Origin: Trichostrongylus colubriformis
Taxonomy: Eukaryota > Nematoda > Chromadorea > Rhabditida > Trichostrongylidae
Direction of reading: 5' to 3'
DNA length: 64,000 nt
Assembly: GCA_963978905.1 (NCBI GenBank)
Contig: OZ022256.1
Span: 43,324,001-43,388,000 of the forward strand
Shown: positions 1 to 10,788 of the stretch, one piece after another
Layout: every line of letters begins with the position of its first letter
Numbering within the stretch: position 1 is the first letter of the stretch
Notes under the pieces: model-generated
What the model was told of the DNA's origin: nothing
Databases searched by the model: none
The model's input: the letters and a program-made list of their open reading frames with translations, nothing else
Translations under genes and position numbers: made by a program

Positions 1-3000
1 GTACACAGTTCCATGCTTCTGCTATGTTGAATCGTTACGAAAATATTTTAAATACGTACTGATCAGGTCTATTCATCTAGTTTGAAACGGCTTTGAATAG
101 CCGGCCGGTTCTTTCGTGAAAAAAATTGTTGTGTTCTCGTCATAGTTTATGAGCGAATAAACATAGCTGCATTAGCATATTGTTCCCGAGCACTACCCCA
201 CAATAAACACACTGAATTACTTTCCTTATGAGCGTCAGGAATACTTGTTTGATCAATCGACTAAATTTAGCATGTTTCTAGAACTGAATACTTCAGATTT
301 AAAAGCTCAGAAAGGAAATTCGAGAAAGCAGAGAGTGTCGACACGGAGGGTCTTTTAGGGACTCCGCATAAAAAGCTCGTGAACTTATGCCAGGATTAAG
401 CATGGGTTAGGGCCATGGGTGGGTTCGTATTTTGGGTCGGATATTAGGGAGGGCCGTATTTTCTTGAACTACTTTGAGGTACTCTTTATGGCCCTCTTTT
501 CTCTTTTTGAAGTGTTTTTAAGCAAAGTATCCGGCTTGCAACAAGATTGTCAATGGGCAATCATACTTCGTGCTACGATGGTTAGGATGATTGCCGATTG
601 ACGGGCGACACGTTCACCTGACAACCTTTTGAGAAGTGTTCCAACAACACCAGAATGGATGCCATCAGGACAAATAATTCACATAGCTGCTACCGGGATG
701 GGTGCGGGCTATGGACGCCGTCCTAGTTGGCTCTTGAAGTAAGCAAGGTGCAGCAACCCTCATTTTAGGCGTATTCTTTCAAAAACCAGATTAATACAAT
801 GCTTGTGGCTTGCAACTCGCGAATTTTCTGTTCAAATAGTGCGCATACGACTGGAGCGCGTATGAGCGCTTCATACTACCCAAGACTCTTCGAAAAATCG
901 GTGTAACACGGCTCATACTTCACCAAATCACAAAAATCAACGAAAAAATTCGCAGTCGTTTTAGAAGGTGATAAGAAACTGCATAAAATATTAGATTATT
1001 TGAATTCCCGCTGTAGGACTTCCACAATTGTTTCCAATTAAGAATCTATCGGATGTGATCTGCTACGTAGATACTTTTACGTTTACAAGACCCTGCTCGG
1101 CGTGGTTCATTTTTTCAGAACACTCTGTATGGCATACAGTGACCGTGTAAATGCAAGCACTCCACTCAAGAAAGTGAGGGATCTGGTCTTCGTAAGCATA
1201 CTCTAGGACGATTTTCGGAGTTTCAAAGCAAGTGTAAACAGTATGCTGTTCTTAGCTCAATGGTTTGTGAGCCTTTGAACATTTAATATGGCCCCAAAAG
1301 TCGAAATTTTGAAGGAATTCCACTGACTCTTTGTAGCCTTTTGACGTTGCATTGTAGATTCTATTGTACGGGTCGATAATTGAACCTATTTTGCAATAGC
1401 AATTCTATCCGAATTCAGCGCGGTGTATCAGTACCAGATCTACTTTGATTCGGCGGAATTAGAAACTACAGACGGCTAAGCTTGCATCACATTCACGGCG
1501 AGTCCCGCACTTGAAATAACTCACGTGCTCTAATCTTGATCGTGATATTATTTATCTTGAGTTCTTTAGAAGAACTTTTTTCCGCACCGTTTCATAATAT
1601 AAGGGCACACCGAGAAAATCACCCTTAAAAAGAATTAAAGTTCGGTGTTTACTGGTCTGTGAAGATGAGACTTCCGAATGCAGTTCCGAGGAACATACTC
1701 AATATGCCTGATTGCCTCCTGCTATGTTTCAAGAGAAAAGCAAATTCAGGATCACGATAGTGCCAGGCTCGTTCCAAGGGCCATTGCGAAAAACAGAAGA
1801 GTTCAGTTCGAGACACTTGAATTACATATTCGGTGTTTTCTGTTGCTCTTCAGGTTTTAGGTTCACATGTGAGCTTACTGCTACTAAAGGATCCTGAGGG
1901 CTATTTCACACAGCACTCCTTCATAGACCACTTTGGGGTGAACCTTTTTGTGTTTAGAATCCCAGCGTGTAGACTGGGGAGGAGGAGCGGAGACAGCACA
2001 AATAAATAGTGAAGTAGTTTTCGAGGCCTACACCACATCATAAAGTGGAGATTGGACCGAAATGAATTGGCATAACGCCCTACATCCGAATAATTCGTTC
2101 TAGATTGTATATCCAGGTCGGAAATACTTCAATATATCCTGAATCATACAGATATGTAGTACTAGCTTGCATTGCGAATTAAGCCGATCTACTTCAACGT
2201 CGGCCATTTCGGTGAGGGAAGTGAAATGGCTTGAACCGTTTCCGCGATGAAGTCGCATAACATTGCCTTTAAAACCTTCAAAGTAGACCATAGAGACTAC
2301 CAAATGTCTCGCGTGTCATACAGTACGTCTACGCTGATGTTCAGACAGGTCGTAGCGGAGCGGAAGGGTGGCTGTAGTCCCAAAACAAAGATGTCCTGTC
2401 ATGGATAACATGTGGTCTTGATCTCAATTCTATAAAGGAGATCAGATCTAGAATCACCGCCTCGAATACGTACCCCAATAATAGCTAATTCTAAGGCACG
2501 AACTGCCGAAACAGAGAACCGTTGAAGCTTTGAGTAATTCTGATGGGATGGTTCTTCCAAATTTTTTCCCATTCCACAGGCTAGTTAATGCCGATCCTCA
2601 ACAGGGAGAACTTATAGATCATAGACCTCCAGTCCAGGTCTGTAGGTCTTCCATAGGCGTTGTTAACGTGGAAAATCTTCCGTTTTTTTTTTCGGAGTGA
2701 CTCTATATTATGAAATGGCATAAAATAGGAAAACGTAAGAGCGAAAAGTACTATAACCGAAATTGATGCGAAAAGGTATCCCATGGTGAGGAATTTGCTG
2801 AAAGTACTGAAATGTTTATTAATTGGCCGCCTGCTTCGGAACTCTAAAGTGAGGGTATGATCTTGAATTCTAAAACGTACTGTATTACATGACAAACCGA
2901 CCTCCACGGATAATTCTCCATTCGACCTTGCTAGTAATGCTACAAATACATGATATGTGGCCGGAGGTCAGGATACGAGAAGAGTGGCCTGCCTGCGCGC

Positions 3001-3407
3001 TAATTGTGAGTTCAAGATTAAAATGGCAGGGTCAACAAAACCCTATAACTCCTCGAAGTCGCCTCTCGAAATGATCAGAGAATAGGTGTACTGACTTGCG
3101 CATCGTTGCAGAGATTATAACAGTTGGGTTGGATACACTACTGCAACGATAACACGATGAAATAATGCAGAATAGGTCCCATCTCCACAGCTAAATCAAA
3201 AACAGATGAGTATTTTGCGCACGCATGTAATGCAAACAGAAGCTGCGTTGGCCTAGTTGGTATTGAATACGTACACCGTCAATGGAACACTTAGAGAAAA
3301 GAAACGATCCCCAGAGAGGCCTTTGAATAAGTATCAGATTGAGCAGAAAGCCTTGACCGGTATCTCATTTTTATTTCTAAAAGTCATAGTTTTACAACAA
3401 TACAAGC
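1..3407. other. No gene recognised
   Basis: I find no splice-consistent exon chain, transposon end or RNA gene here. A 108-codon frame at 2,581-2,907 (-) contains one hydrophobic run (GYLFASISVIVLFALTF) but has no matching exon neighbours. The TTAGGG-like words around 400-450 are too few and irregular to be telomeric repeats. Confidence 0.4.
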
Positions 3408-4045
3408 TCAATCAACGACATAGTCTCCATCACTGTCTAGAACAATGTCCAGCTCGAGCAGTTTTTCGATCCCCTTGGCCCAGAACTGCGGCGACTGCTA
3501 CTCGAAAAAGAGGACGACTTAAAGTTCGAGTTCCAACTGCTCATCGAATTGTTTGTCGCGAAGATGAAGCTTGAAGGCGCGAGACAGGTGGTAGTCGGAT
3601 GGAGCCAAGTCTGGAGAATAAGAGAGTGTGGTAAGACTTCCCATCCAAGTTCGACAATTTCCTGGCGGCTCTGTTTCGCGATGTGGGGACGGGCGTTGTC
3701 GCTCTGTCCGATTATAACCGAAGCCGTGAATGCGGACCGCTACGGTCCTTTGGCTGCATCCGAGGGTCGTCGATAATTTCCCAGTGGTAGCATACGGATC
3801 CTCTTCTGAAGCACTGCGTAGGGTTTCATCGTCCACAACAGTAGGACGTCCGGAACGAGGTTGGTATTTGAAGGAGATATCCCCTCTTTGGAAGCTCCGG
3901 TACGAACGGCAAACCGTTGATTTGAAGATGCTGTTCTTCTTGAATGCAGCGCAGATAGTGGCAGTAGCAGTCGTCGATCCGTGGTCTTGCAGGAACTCGT
4001 AGTAGACAATCGCTCGCAGATGACTTTGATCGATGAGATCATGAT
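3408..4045 (-). pseudogene. Mariner transposase relic with internal deletion
   Basis: The minus strand encodes pieces of a mariner (DD34D) transposase, the enzyme that cuts and pastes its own element at TA sites. Near 3,790-3,980 is the N-terminal helix-turn-helix region (frame with SGRPTVVDDETL just after it). At about 3,615-3,640 is the C-terminal catalytic signature YSPDLAPSDYHL, and the reading ends with a GDYVVD tail and stop at 3,408-3,410. The central part, including the first catalytic Asp (GDESW region), is missing, so the two halves are joined by a deletion. The remaining parts lie in different frames. I could not find terminal inverted repeats, so the outer ends are lost or too diverged. 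It is non-functional. Assignment rests on the motif and the family's domain order. Confidence 0.75.
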
Positions 4046-5394
4046 TACTTCATAACGTACGCATGCAGGTCTCCAGGTGTAGGTCTCCAGGTGAAGCTTC
4101 GAGAACCTTCTATCGAACCTCGGTGCTGCTTCATCCCCACATCGCCTCTAAGAATTTAGAGAGAGTGTAGAAGAAACCGGTCAGGACTTTCTGCTCAACC
4201 CAATAAAAAGGATTAACTAAATTCAAATATGAGTATTATATGCGAAAATCTGCGTGCTGTAGGAAACATTGAATTCAACTAGAAGCTTCCAGACAAGGGA
4301 ATGCAGGAATGAGCACATCGCTACCGGCTCTTTCGCAAAAATAATAAGCGACAAGAGATGCTACCATCGCCTAGGTTAACCGAATCTCGATTCTCTTGGC
4401 AGCTGACTTAGACTTCTCACGATGTTCTGAATTGAGTTTCAATTCGTAGAGCGCCTCCGGAAAAATTGATAGATTTGTTAGCGGTTGTTCAGTGGTTTGT
4501 TTGTTCATTTGTCTACCAGTTGTGGTGCCAATTAACGATAACACAGGGCCGGCAAGGTTTACCACAAATATGGGTAATATGAGCAATCAGATGATAACGA
4601 TCACTTATTTCACACTCGAAATTCACACTCGAGTTGAGAAAATGAGCTAAGGCAAAGAAAGTAGAAGGATTAGATGTAAAAAAAATAGATAAAAAGGCGC
4701 TGCACTTACAGAGTGACGCATGACGTTGGTAAATGAGCTGCAGATGCCACAGCCTTATACAGATAGGATTATCGCCTGCTCGTGCGATTGTACAGAATTG
4801 CATTGATTCCGAGAAAATTCTAAAAACAATGAAACACGATGTGTGAGACAAAGCAGAATATTTCTTGGCAATGCAAACAAAAAACATATGTGGAAAAGCA
4901 TGAAGTGTGAAACAATACAGAATCGCCTTTGCTCCGAGAAAATTCGTCTCAGCTTTGTAAACTCAAATTATACGTAAGCGTGAGGAGGCCGAGAGAAAGC
5001 GTGGAATATCCGCGATAGTTCTTCAACCTCCTACACTTTCGCCTTTTCCGGCCCATCAAATCACACGATGGTTGTATCACTCTAATAGACAAGTAAAGAT
5101 CTGTCGCAATCCTCTCGATATTGCAATTGCAAGTGTCTAGGTATGGTGGCGGTTAATCACCAAGCTCCTTTATGACACAGTCAACCAAGTACTGGGTCAC
5201 TTTATTATGAGCTTGCACACACAAAAAGGAGCGTCACCTACTAGGCATTTAGCTTTACAGAAAAGGACTGACCAAGGTGTGTGTCCTACCTCAGGATAGG
5301 TAACGGGTAATGAACAACGGCAAAACTAGTCGGCTTCTGGTGGAAGGGAATACCTGAGCAAAAAATTTACTCCAGTAACGGGCAGTCGATTAAC
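4046..5394. other. No gene recognised
   Basis: There is a short direct repeat (AGGTCTCCAGGTG, twice, about 4,068-4,094). A 124-codon frame at 4,513-4,887 (-) has no splice partners or family signature. Nothing else is supportable. Confidence 0.35.
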
Positions 5395-5640
5395 TCAAGT
5401 TGCAAATGGGTAGCGAAAGAACGCACCAAGAGGTCGAAAAGACAAAAAGATACAAGATCCAAAAGGGGAGCAACTCTTCGAATTCAAGACTATGATACAA
5501 CAAAATTCGGTGGCCAAACCGGTAACAGACTTAACGGGGTAAGTAAGAGTTATCCAGTAGCGAGACGACAAATCGAAGCAATGCGGTGGGTGGAAACAGC
5601 GAACAAAGGGTGCACACAGAGAAGAGGAGCGCTCCGGGCA
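5395..5640 (+). repeat. Diverged repeat, copy 1 (inverted partner at 6.85-7.05 kb)
   Basis: About 140 bp at 5,475-5,615 match the reverse complement of 6,890-7,030 at roughly 70 percent by eye. Both copies read as a shared peptide on the matching strand (FGG..., then ...VEA/IEA) with stops and indels. The pattern suggests two decayed copies of one retroelement segment. A gypsy-type integrase scrap lies 250 bp past the second copy, so a Ty3/gypsy origin is possible but not shown. Confidence 0.5.
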
Positions 5641-6169
5641 CCATCCAAGATAAGGCTGATTTTCAAATCTGCTTAACGCAGCGCCGCTTGCCTCGCGCCA
5701 GATCAGTAAAGATAAAGATGACGCAACTCGTTGATCTCCACTGTCAATATAGGAAACCTTAAGCCTTCTTTGAACGAGCAAGTGTTATTTGAATGACCGT
5801 CAATGAAGCAATTGCTGTATTGTATTCCTTGGATTGATGAATGTTGCTCTTTTTGAGTAAATGCTTTCCACAAAACTCCATAAAGTTTCGAATTAATAGG
5901 GCAGTTTTGTTGCACAGTGGTTAAGGCTGCACTAGAATACGGATGAAACTACTTGCTTCTGTTCTTAGAAGCACCTGAATGGTGGTCCACCTATTGAAGA
6001 GATGACTACAAGTAATGGTCATTCTTATATCTGTAGGTCAGTAGACAACATCTAGCAACCTGCAACCGCTAAGACAGGAAAGATGCCTGGTGCCGCGCTA
6101 TCTCACGGTGCACCACCGCTACCAACAATGCACCACCGTGACCTTCACGAATCGTAATCCGAAACCAAA

Positions 6170-6330
6170 ACGAGTTTCATACTGAAGATACTCTCATCTG
6201 ACAAACACGTCAAATCTAGTGCTCAGTACCTTCGAATTCCCTGAACATCTGGATAGCTCTTTCAGGAGAAGCGCAATGACCTGGAGTTCACTTTCTCATT
6301 TTCGGAATATAGAAGTCCTTGAACTTCAAT
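6170..6330 (+). repeat. Faint mariner-like relic, kin of the 15.9-kb element
   Basis: The stretch around 6,205-6,275 aligns with 16,450-16,520 (shared words include AATCTAG/GATCTAG and AACATCTGGA.AGCT, then TTTCAG), with the flanking residues in the same order. In the 16-kb copy this part follows the third catalytic-Asp region of a mariner-type transposase. Identity is only about 65 percent, and no ends are visible. Confidence 0.35.
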
Positions 6331-6844
6331 CAAAATGGAGTAAGCGAACCAGCACCACGTTGGCAAAAGTGAAGTTATTCCTGTGGAACTTGATGGTATG
6401 ACAAGATGCATGCTGAGCTTGGCTATGACTTGTTGAATAAAATCTGCTACAAAATGATCGACCAGAATTTGTTCTACGATCCAATATTATACAGATTCCA
6501 CCTAGAACCCTTGCATTCAAATTTCCAGATTTGAATTAGCCATATCCATAAGATTATAATTGCGACTCGAGAAGATTTCTGCAAATGAGGGCTTGGGCAT
6601 TTATACTCTATCTTTCGCACTACCCTACAATGAAGCTAAGTTGATGCGTAAATTACTACGTTGACCGCCCTTTTTATTTAAACATGAGCTGAAGCGGGAA
6701 GCTTTGAGATTGGTATCAAGAATTTCATCGAGCGATGGAAATGTAGAGATCTGTTCCAAGAAGCACTGTAATTGTTTAGAATCCGGTGCTCTACCTCGAT
6801 GCACGCCCTGCTTAGTAACCCGTAACATCCAAATCAGTATCATC

Positions 6845-7046
6845 TCGGATGGCTTTCCGAGCCCCTCTTCATTATGACCACGAGCCCCCTTCGTTCGCTG
6901 TTTCCCATCACCACAGCTTCGACTTGTCGTTTCGTTACTCGATAACTCCTATTTGTCCCGTCAGGTCTGTCATCCGTTGGGCCACCAAAATTTGTTCTTT
7001 CGTAGTACTAAATTCGAAAAATTGCTGCTGTTTCGCTACTCATTAG
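6845..7046 (-). repeat. Diverged repeat, copy 2 (inverted partner at 5.4-5.64 kb)
   Basis: This is the minus-strand partner of the repeat at 5,395. The two align through TTCGAATT..., then GG(T)GGCC, then ACGACAA(A/G)TCGAAG, then GAAACAGCGAAC. Relative to copy 1 it lacks about 50 bp near its 5' side. Both are too decayed to code. Confidence 0.5.
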
Positions 7047-7289
7047 CAACCTCTGTTAATCCACCACCCTGCTCATAGAATTCGTTTCTTTCCCGAGTAT
7101 TCTCTTCCTCCAGAAGTTGTCAGCTGTGAGTCTCCTTTTATTATCCACTAGCTAACCACTCGGTTATTTGTTCGCTGTTTTTAATTTTATTATTATTTCG
7201 TCTTTCTGTTCTCTTCTCTGTCTAGCTAACTGCCGACTTATTGTCGTCTTTCTTTATGTGAATGCAACGCATAATAAAATGCTACTTCT

Positions 7290-7600
7290 AGGTTGTCTCG
7301 AATTTTTTGTTTCGGACAATTCGTTTCATCGGATTCCGCGGAATTCTACGAAAGAAATGGAATCGTCCATATTCGCCCTCCACCCTATCATTCACAGACG
7401 GAAGGACAAACTGAAAGTTTGGTAGATATTTGTAAACGTAGATGGGAAAAGCTTAAAAACGTCGGAGCGAGAACAGAGGCTTTATGAAAACTGTGATGGT
7501 CTACAAGCACCCTCTGCTCATCGTCTTCCAAGAGACGACCATCGGGCAAGAACTTCCTCGAACGTCAACTCCGAACTCCCCTCACACCACTCACTGTGCT
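7290..7600 (+). pseudogene. Ty3/gypsy-type integrase relic
   Basis: Residues around 7,374-7,457 read RPPPYHSQTEGQTESLVD followed by CKRRW. This matches the end of the retroviral-type integrase core, where PPYHPQ.NGQ.E precedes a helix ending in K+..L and the Glu is the third catalytic residue. An overlapping frame just upstream reads VSDN, which fits the second catalytic Asp region, so a frameshift separates the two. Further downstream a frame with TPSAHRLP resembles the segment that usually follows in gypsy integrases. No LTRs, reverse transcriptase or protease are recognisable nearby, so this is an isolated dead fragment. Confidence 0.6.
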
Positions 7601-10047
7601 TTGACGCACACTTACAGCTGCGTGCTGCTCACACACATTACACGCCTTCGTGCAAGCTTCACTCGTGTACTGGCATTCATCGCACAATCTCTCCCTGACT
7701 CTGCAATACAAACTCTGCTTTGAAAAGTTTCCTCACATTTCTAAAGCAGTTTTCACTTGAGACAGTCACTTGAAAGAAGAATAACCCACAGGGAACGTAT
7801 TTATAAGATCTCTGCAATCGACTGCTACTAAAAAGTTAAAATTACCTCAGCCATAGCTATTCCTTGAGAGAAGCCGTTGAAAACTATTAGTGCGTTGAAC
7901 AAAGAATGCAGGCGTCTCTTTGTAGATTCCAAGACCACAATTTTGACACCTGCAACAGAATCGACTCACGGAGGAATCGAGGCAAATTGTGAAAGCAGTC
8001 TGTACAACTCAGGATGAACAATACAGAGGAAAGAGGCAGGTGTGCACGTATTGCATGCGACTAGTGCAGTGTGAGCTACAGTTAAAGGTGGCAGTAATCA
8101 GTGAAGCCGAATAATCACCAGGTCATATGAAGATATTGAGTACCCATGACGACAACGCCGATGGCTGAACCCATCAGTGTGTGATGCGCTTGATAAGGTA
8201 AGTGACGAGCCTGCTCGGTGATCCGCACTGTGCCATCGAGTGTTCATTGCTCTTGACTTTCTGCGGTGAAGTAAATACCAACATTAAGCGTTCGGTTAAT
8301 AATTCTGAGGTTACGCTGTTCACCCTGGTTTCCACCGCGGCACATCTATTGCTACTCAAAAGGAGTGGAAATGCAAAAGCATCAGGCCCATCCGCACAAG
8401 GATGGTTTCTACGTACTCATCGCATTGATGGTACTTAGCGCCTTCACTGAGGAAGCAGTAATGACTCAGGTATAATTTGTTTCATTAGAGAGGTGCCATA
8501 AAAAATTATGCTTGAAATAGAATCTGCTGAAGTTACCTACTCGCGCAAACGTACTGCAGAGGATCGTACAATAAGGATTAAAGCCTTAAAACTTCTTATG
8601 AATTAACTTCCACAGCAATTTCCCTCACCATTATCGTTAGTTCTACGCTTTTCATCAAGTAAGTGCAGTGGAATCCGACAGAATGGAAAAACAGGAGCTC
8701 AGAGCTTTGCGAGAATTTTGGGAACTCTCAAACGATTGCTGGTAAATGTTCTGTGCTGAATCTGCATGGCTTAGATGCGCTATCGAATTTTTTTCGTAAA
8801 TGCAATGTGCACTTGCTGATGATAATAAGCGACCAGAGTGCTACTAAAAGGCCCCTTAGAGACTTTCACTGATTTCAAGGGGCTCTCTCAGAGATTATGC
8901 AGACTTCCCCAACGGCATGGTGTTTAGCAAAAGAGCCTGAAGCTGAAGAGCATTTATGAGGGTAGGTTGTGTCATCCAATCCTATACTGAATTCAAACAT
9001 GTCGAGAGATATGCGATCTTTTTAATGCTACATGTCTTGCAACGAGCTGTGAGTGCCTGTGAAGCCTGCCGGCGCTGAGTAAACGCGGCCTAAGAACTGA
9101 CAATTTTCTCGACCATGTATTTCAGAACACTATACCTTTTTTGCCCTTGAAGAAGTCGTCCTAGAAAATCCAATTCTTCTGTTATCTACATATTTATCTC
9201 TTATTTGCTTACTGAAGGCAGCATCCAAAGTTTCGCGCGCGAATGAATATAATACAAAAATCTAATCGAGATAGAGCTCTCCAAAGTGACGACCGACGGG
9301 GTGGGGCATCCGAAAGGGCTTGAACGCTAGAGAGCTGAGGAGCAAAGAGTCTACATTCGAGTGGTCAGGGACGCAGAGCGAGAAACACTTCAACAGGGGG
9401 CTTCAAAAATGCCACGCTAGGGGGCACCGTAGTTGCTTCTGAAGCGATTGCGTGTCCAGACACGGCGCAAAATATCCTGTGCTGTGTAAAGCATTAGCCA
9501 TGCCTTCTGAGAACGACATCTACTCTCCCTTTTTTCTCTCTTACAACAGAGCAGCAAGGACAGATTCCTTCCACGATAACGAAACGTCTTAATTAAATCC
9601 TTATGCTACACCACAACTGTCACCGATATCACGTGTTTTACGAGTCAAGGATTCCAGGTATAATTTCTGTGTTAATAAAGGAGTGGAAAGGTTAGACGCA
9701 CGAGGACGACAATTAACGTTAAAGCTTATGTGCACAACCAATAACATTGCTATTTCCTCTCCGCTACTGGGAAGGCGAAGCTCGATAAAGAGCCAAATTT
9801 TTGTTGTTATTTCTTCCTCCTTCGGGATTGTTAATGGAGTTTCAATGTGTAGTTATGCAGGCTTAATACACGTATTGCCGTAATTGCTAAAACGATGTCA
9901 TCGATGGAAATCAATTGGATGCGCACATCTAGAGGCTTTTCCATAGCATGAATTACAAATAATGTAATTACCAATAATTATAAATAATAAAGCTCAATGA
10001 GTTTTGCAGTGTTTGAATATCTCTGAGTATTGTTCTGTCCCGAAGCC
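7601..10047. other. No gene recognised; small MITE scrap near 9.05 kb
   Basis: I see no exon chain. About 40 bp at 9,050-9,092 resemble the right end of MITE family 2 (GCCGGC..TGAGTA...GCGGCCT) with internal deletions. A stretch near 9,350-9,385 (GTCAGGGACGCAGA) recurs at 63,090-63,110 in a similar context, hinting at another old dispersed repeat. Confidence 0.35.
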
Positions 10048-10415
10048 TCATGTGTGAACAACAATGTGAGCTCCTAAATTTATTATCAAAAGACTCAAAA
10101 AGTTCCAAAAGGCAGTGCAAAAGAGAATTTGAGTCTTTTGGCAAGCTTTCGGCGCTTAGCGCCTTTCTCAAGCCTGAAACAAAGCAAATTCTTTTATTTT
10201 CAATACTAACACTTTGTGAAAAAAGTCAGTAGATCTATATCCGACTGAATCTTTTCACAAAGTGCTAATATTAAAATAAAACAATATTGTTTCAGGCTTG
10301 AGAAAGGCGCTAGGTGCCGAAAGCTTGCTAATAGACTCGATTTTTTTGCTGCCTTTTGGGACTTTTTGAGTCTTGCGATGATAAGTTTTGGACCCCCTTG
10401 TTGTTCATATATCTA
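10048..10415. repeat. Long foldback (hairpin) element
   Basis: Left arm about 10,048-10,229 and right arm about 10,240-10,415 are inverted copies, with only about 10 bp between them. Matching blocks include AAGACTCAAAAAGT, GCAAGCTTTCGGC, GCGCCTTTCTCAAGCCTGAAACAA and CACTTTGTGAAAA, in mirrored order. Arm identity is about 80-85 percent by eye. It ends about 370 bp before the chemoreceptor start. It has no coding capacity and looks like a palindromic non-autonomous element, but no target duplication is evident. Confidence 0.8.
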
Positions 10416-10540
10416 GATGTGTTTGAATAGTTCACTGTAAATTTCATGAAAGTGTCCCCTTTTGATTTTGATGAGATTTTTATGCTTCCCTTGCGATGGA
10501 ATTTTGATAGAAATGCGGGCAACTTGATGAGCTCCATACT

Positions 10541-10655
10541 CTACGGGGCCGTCGGGCATGGCTGCGTGTTTCTGCGTTTCCTCCAATGCCACCTTGCGTC
10601 GTTGCTTGCTTCAACCCGCAGGCTGTGAACGCAGACTACTAATTGTAAGGCCCAT
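10541..10655. repeat. MITE family 2, partial copy
   Basis: It shares the order GGC.GGC.TGGCTGCGT, TTTCTGCGT, CCTCC..TGCCACC, then CTGTGAACGCAG with the complete copy at 45,541-45,715. The outer ends are degraded. Confidence 0.5.
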
Positions 10656-10788
10656 TCGAAATCCGTGCGCCACCGAATTTCTCGCCTTCAGATTTTGGAT
10701 CACCTTTCATTCATAGAAGTCGGCCGATTTTTCTGCACAGTATCGATTTGTTTCTGATTTTCTGGATTATAGGCCCTATTCCGGCCCA

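Noticed and set aside
400..470. Telomere-like repeats
   Set aside because: Only a few scattered TTAGGG words, no TTAGGC array as nematode telomeres require.
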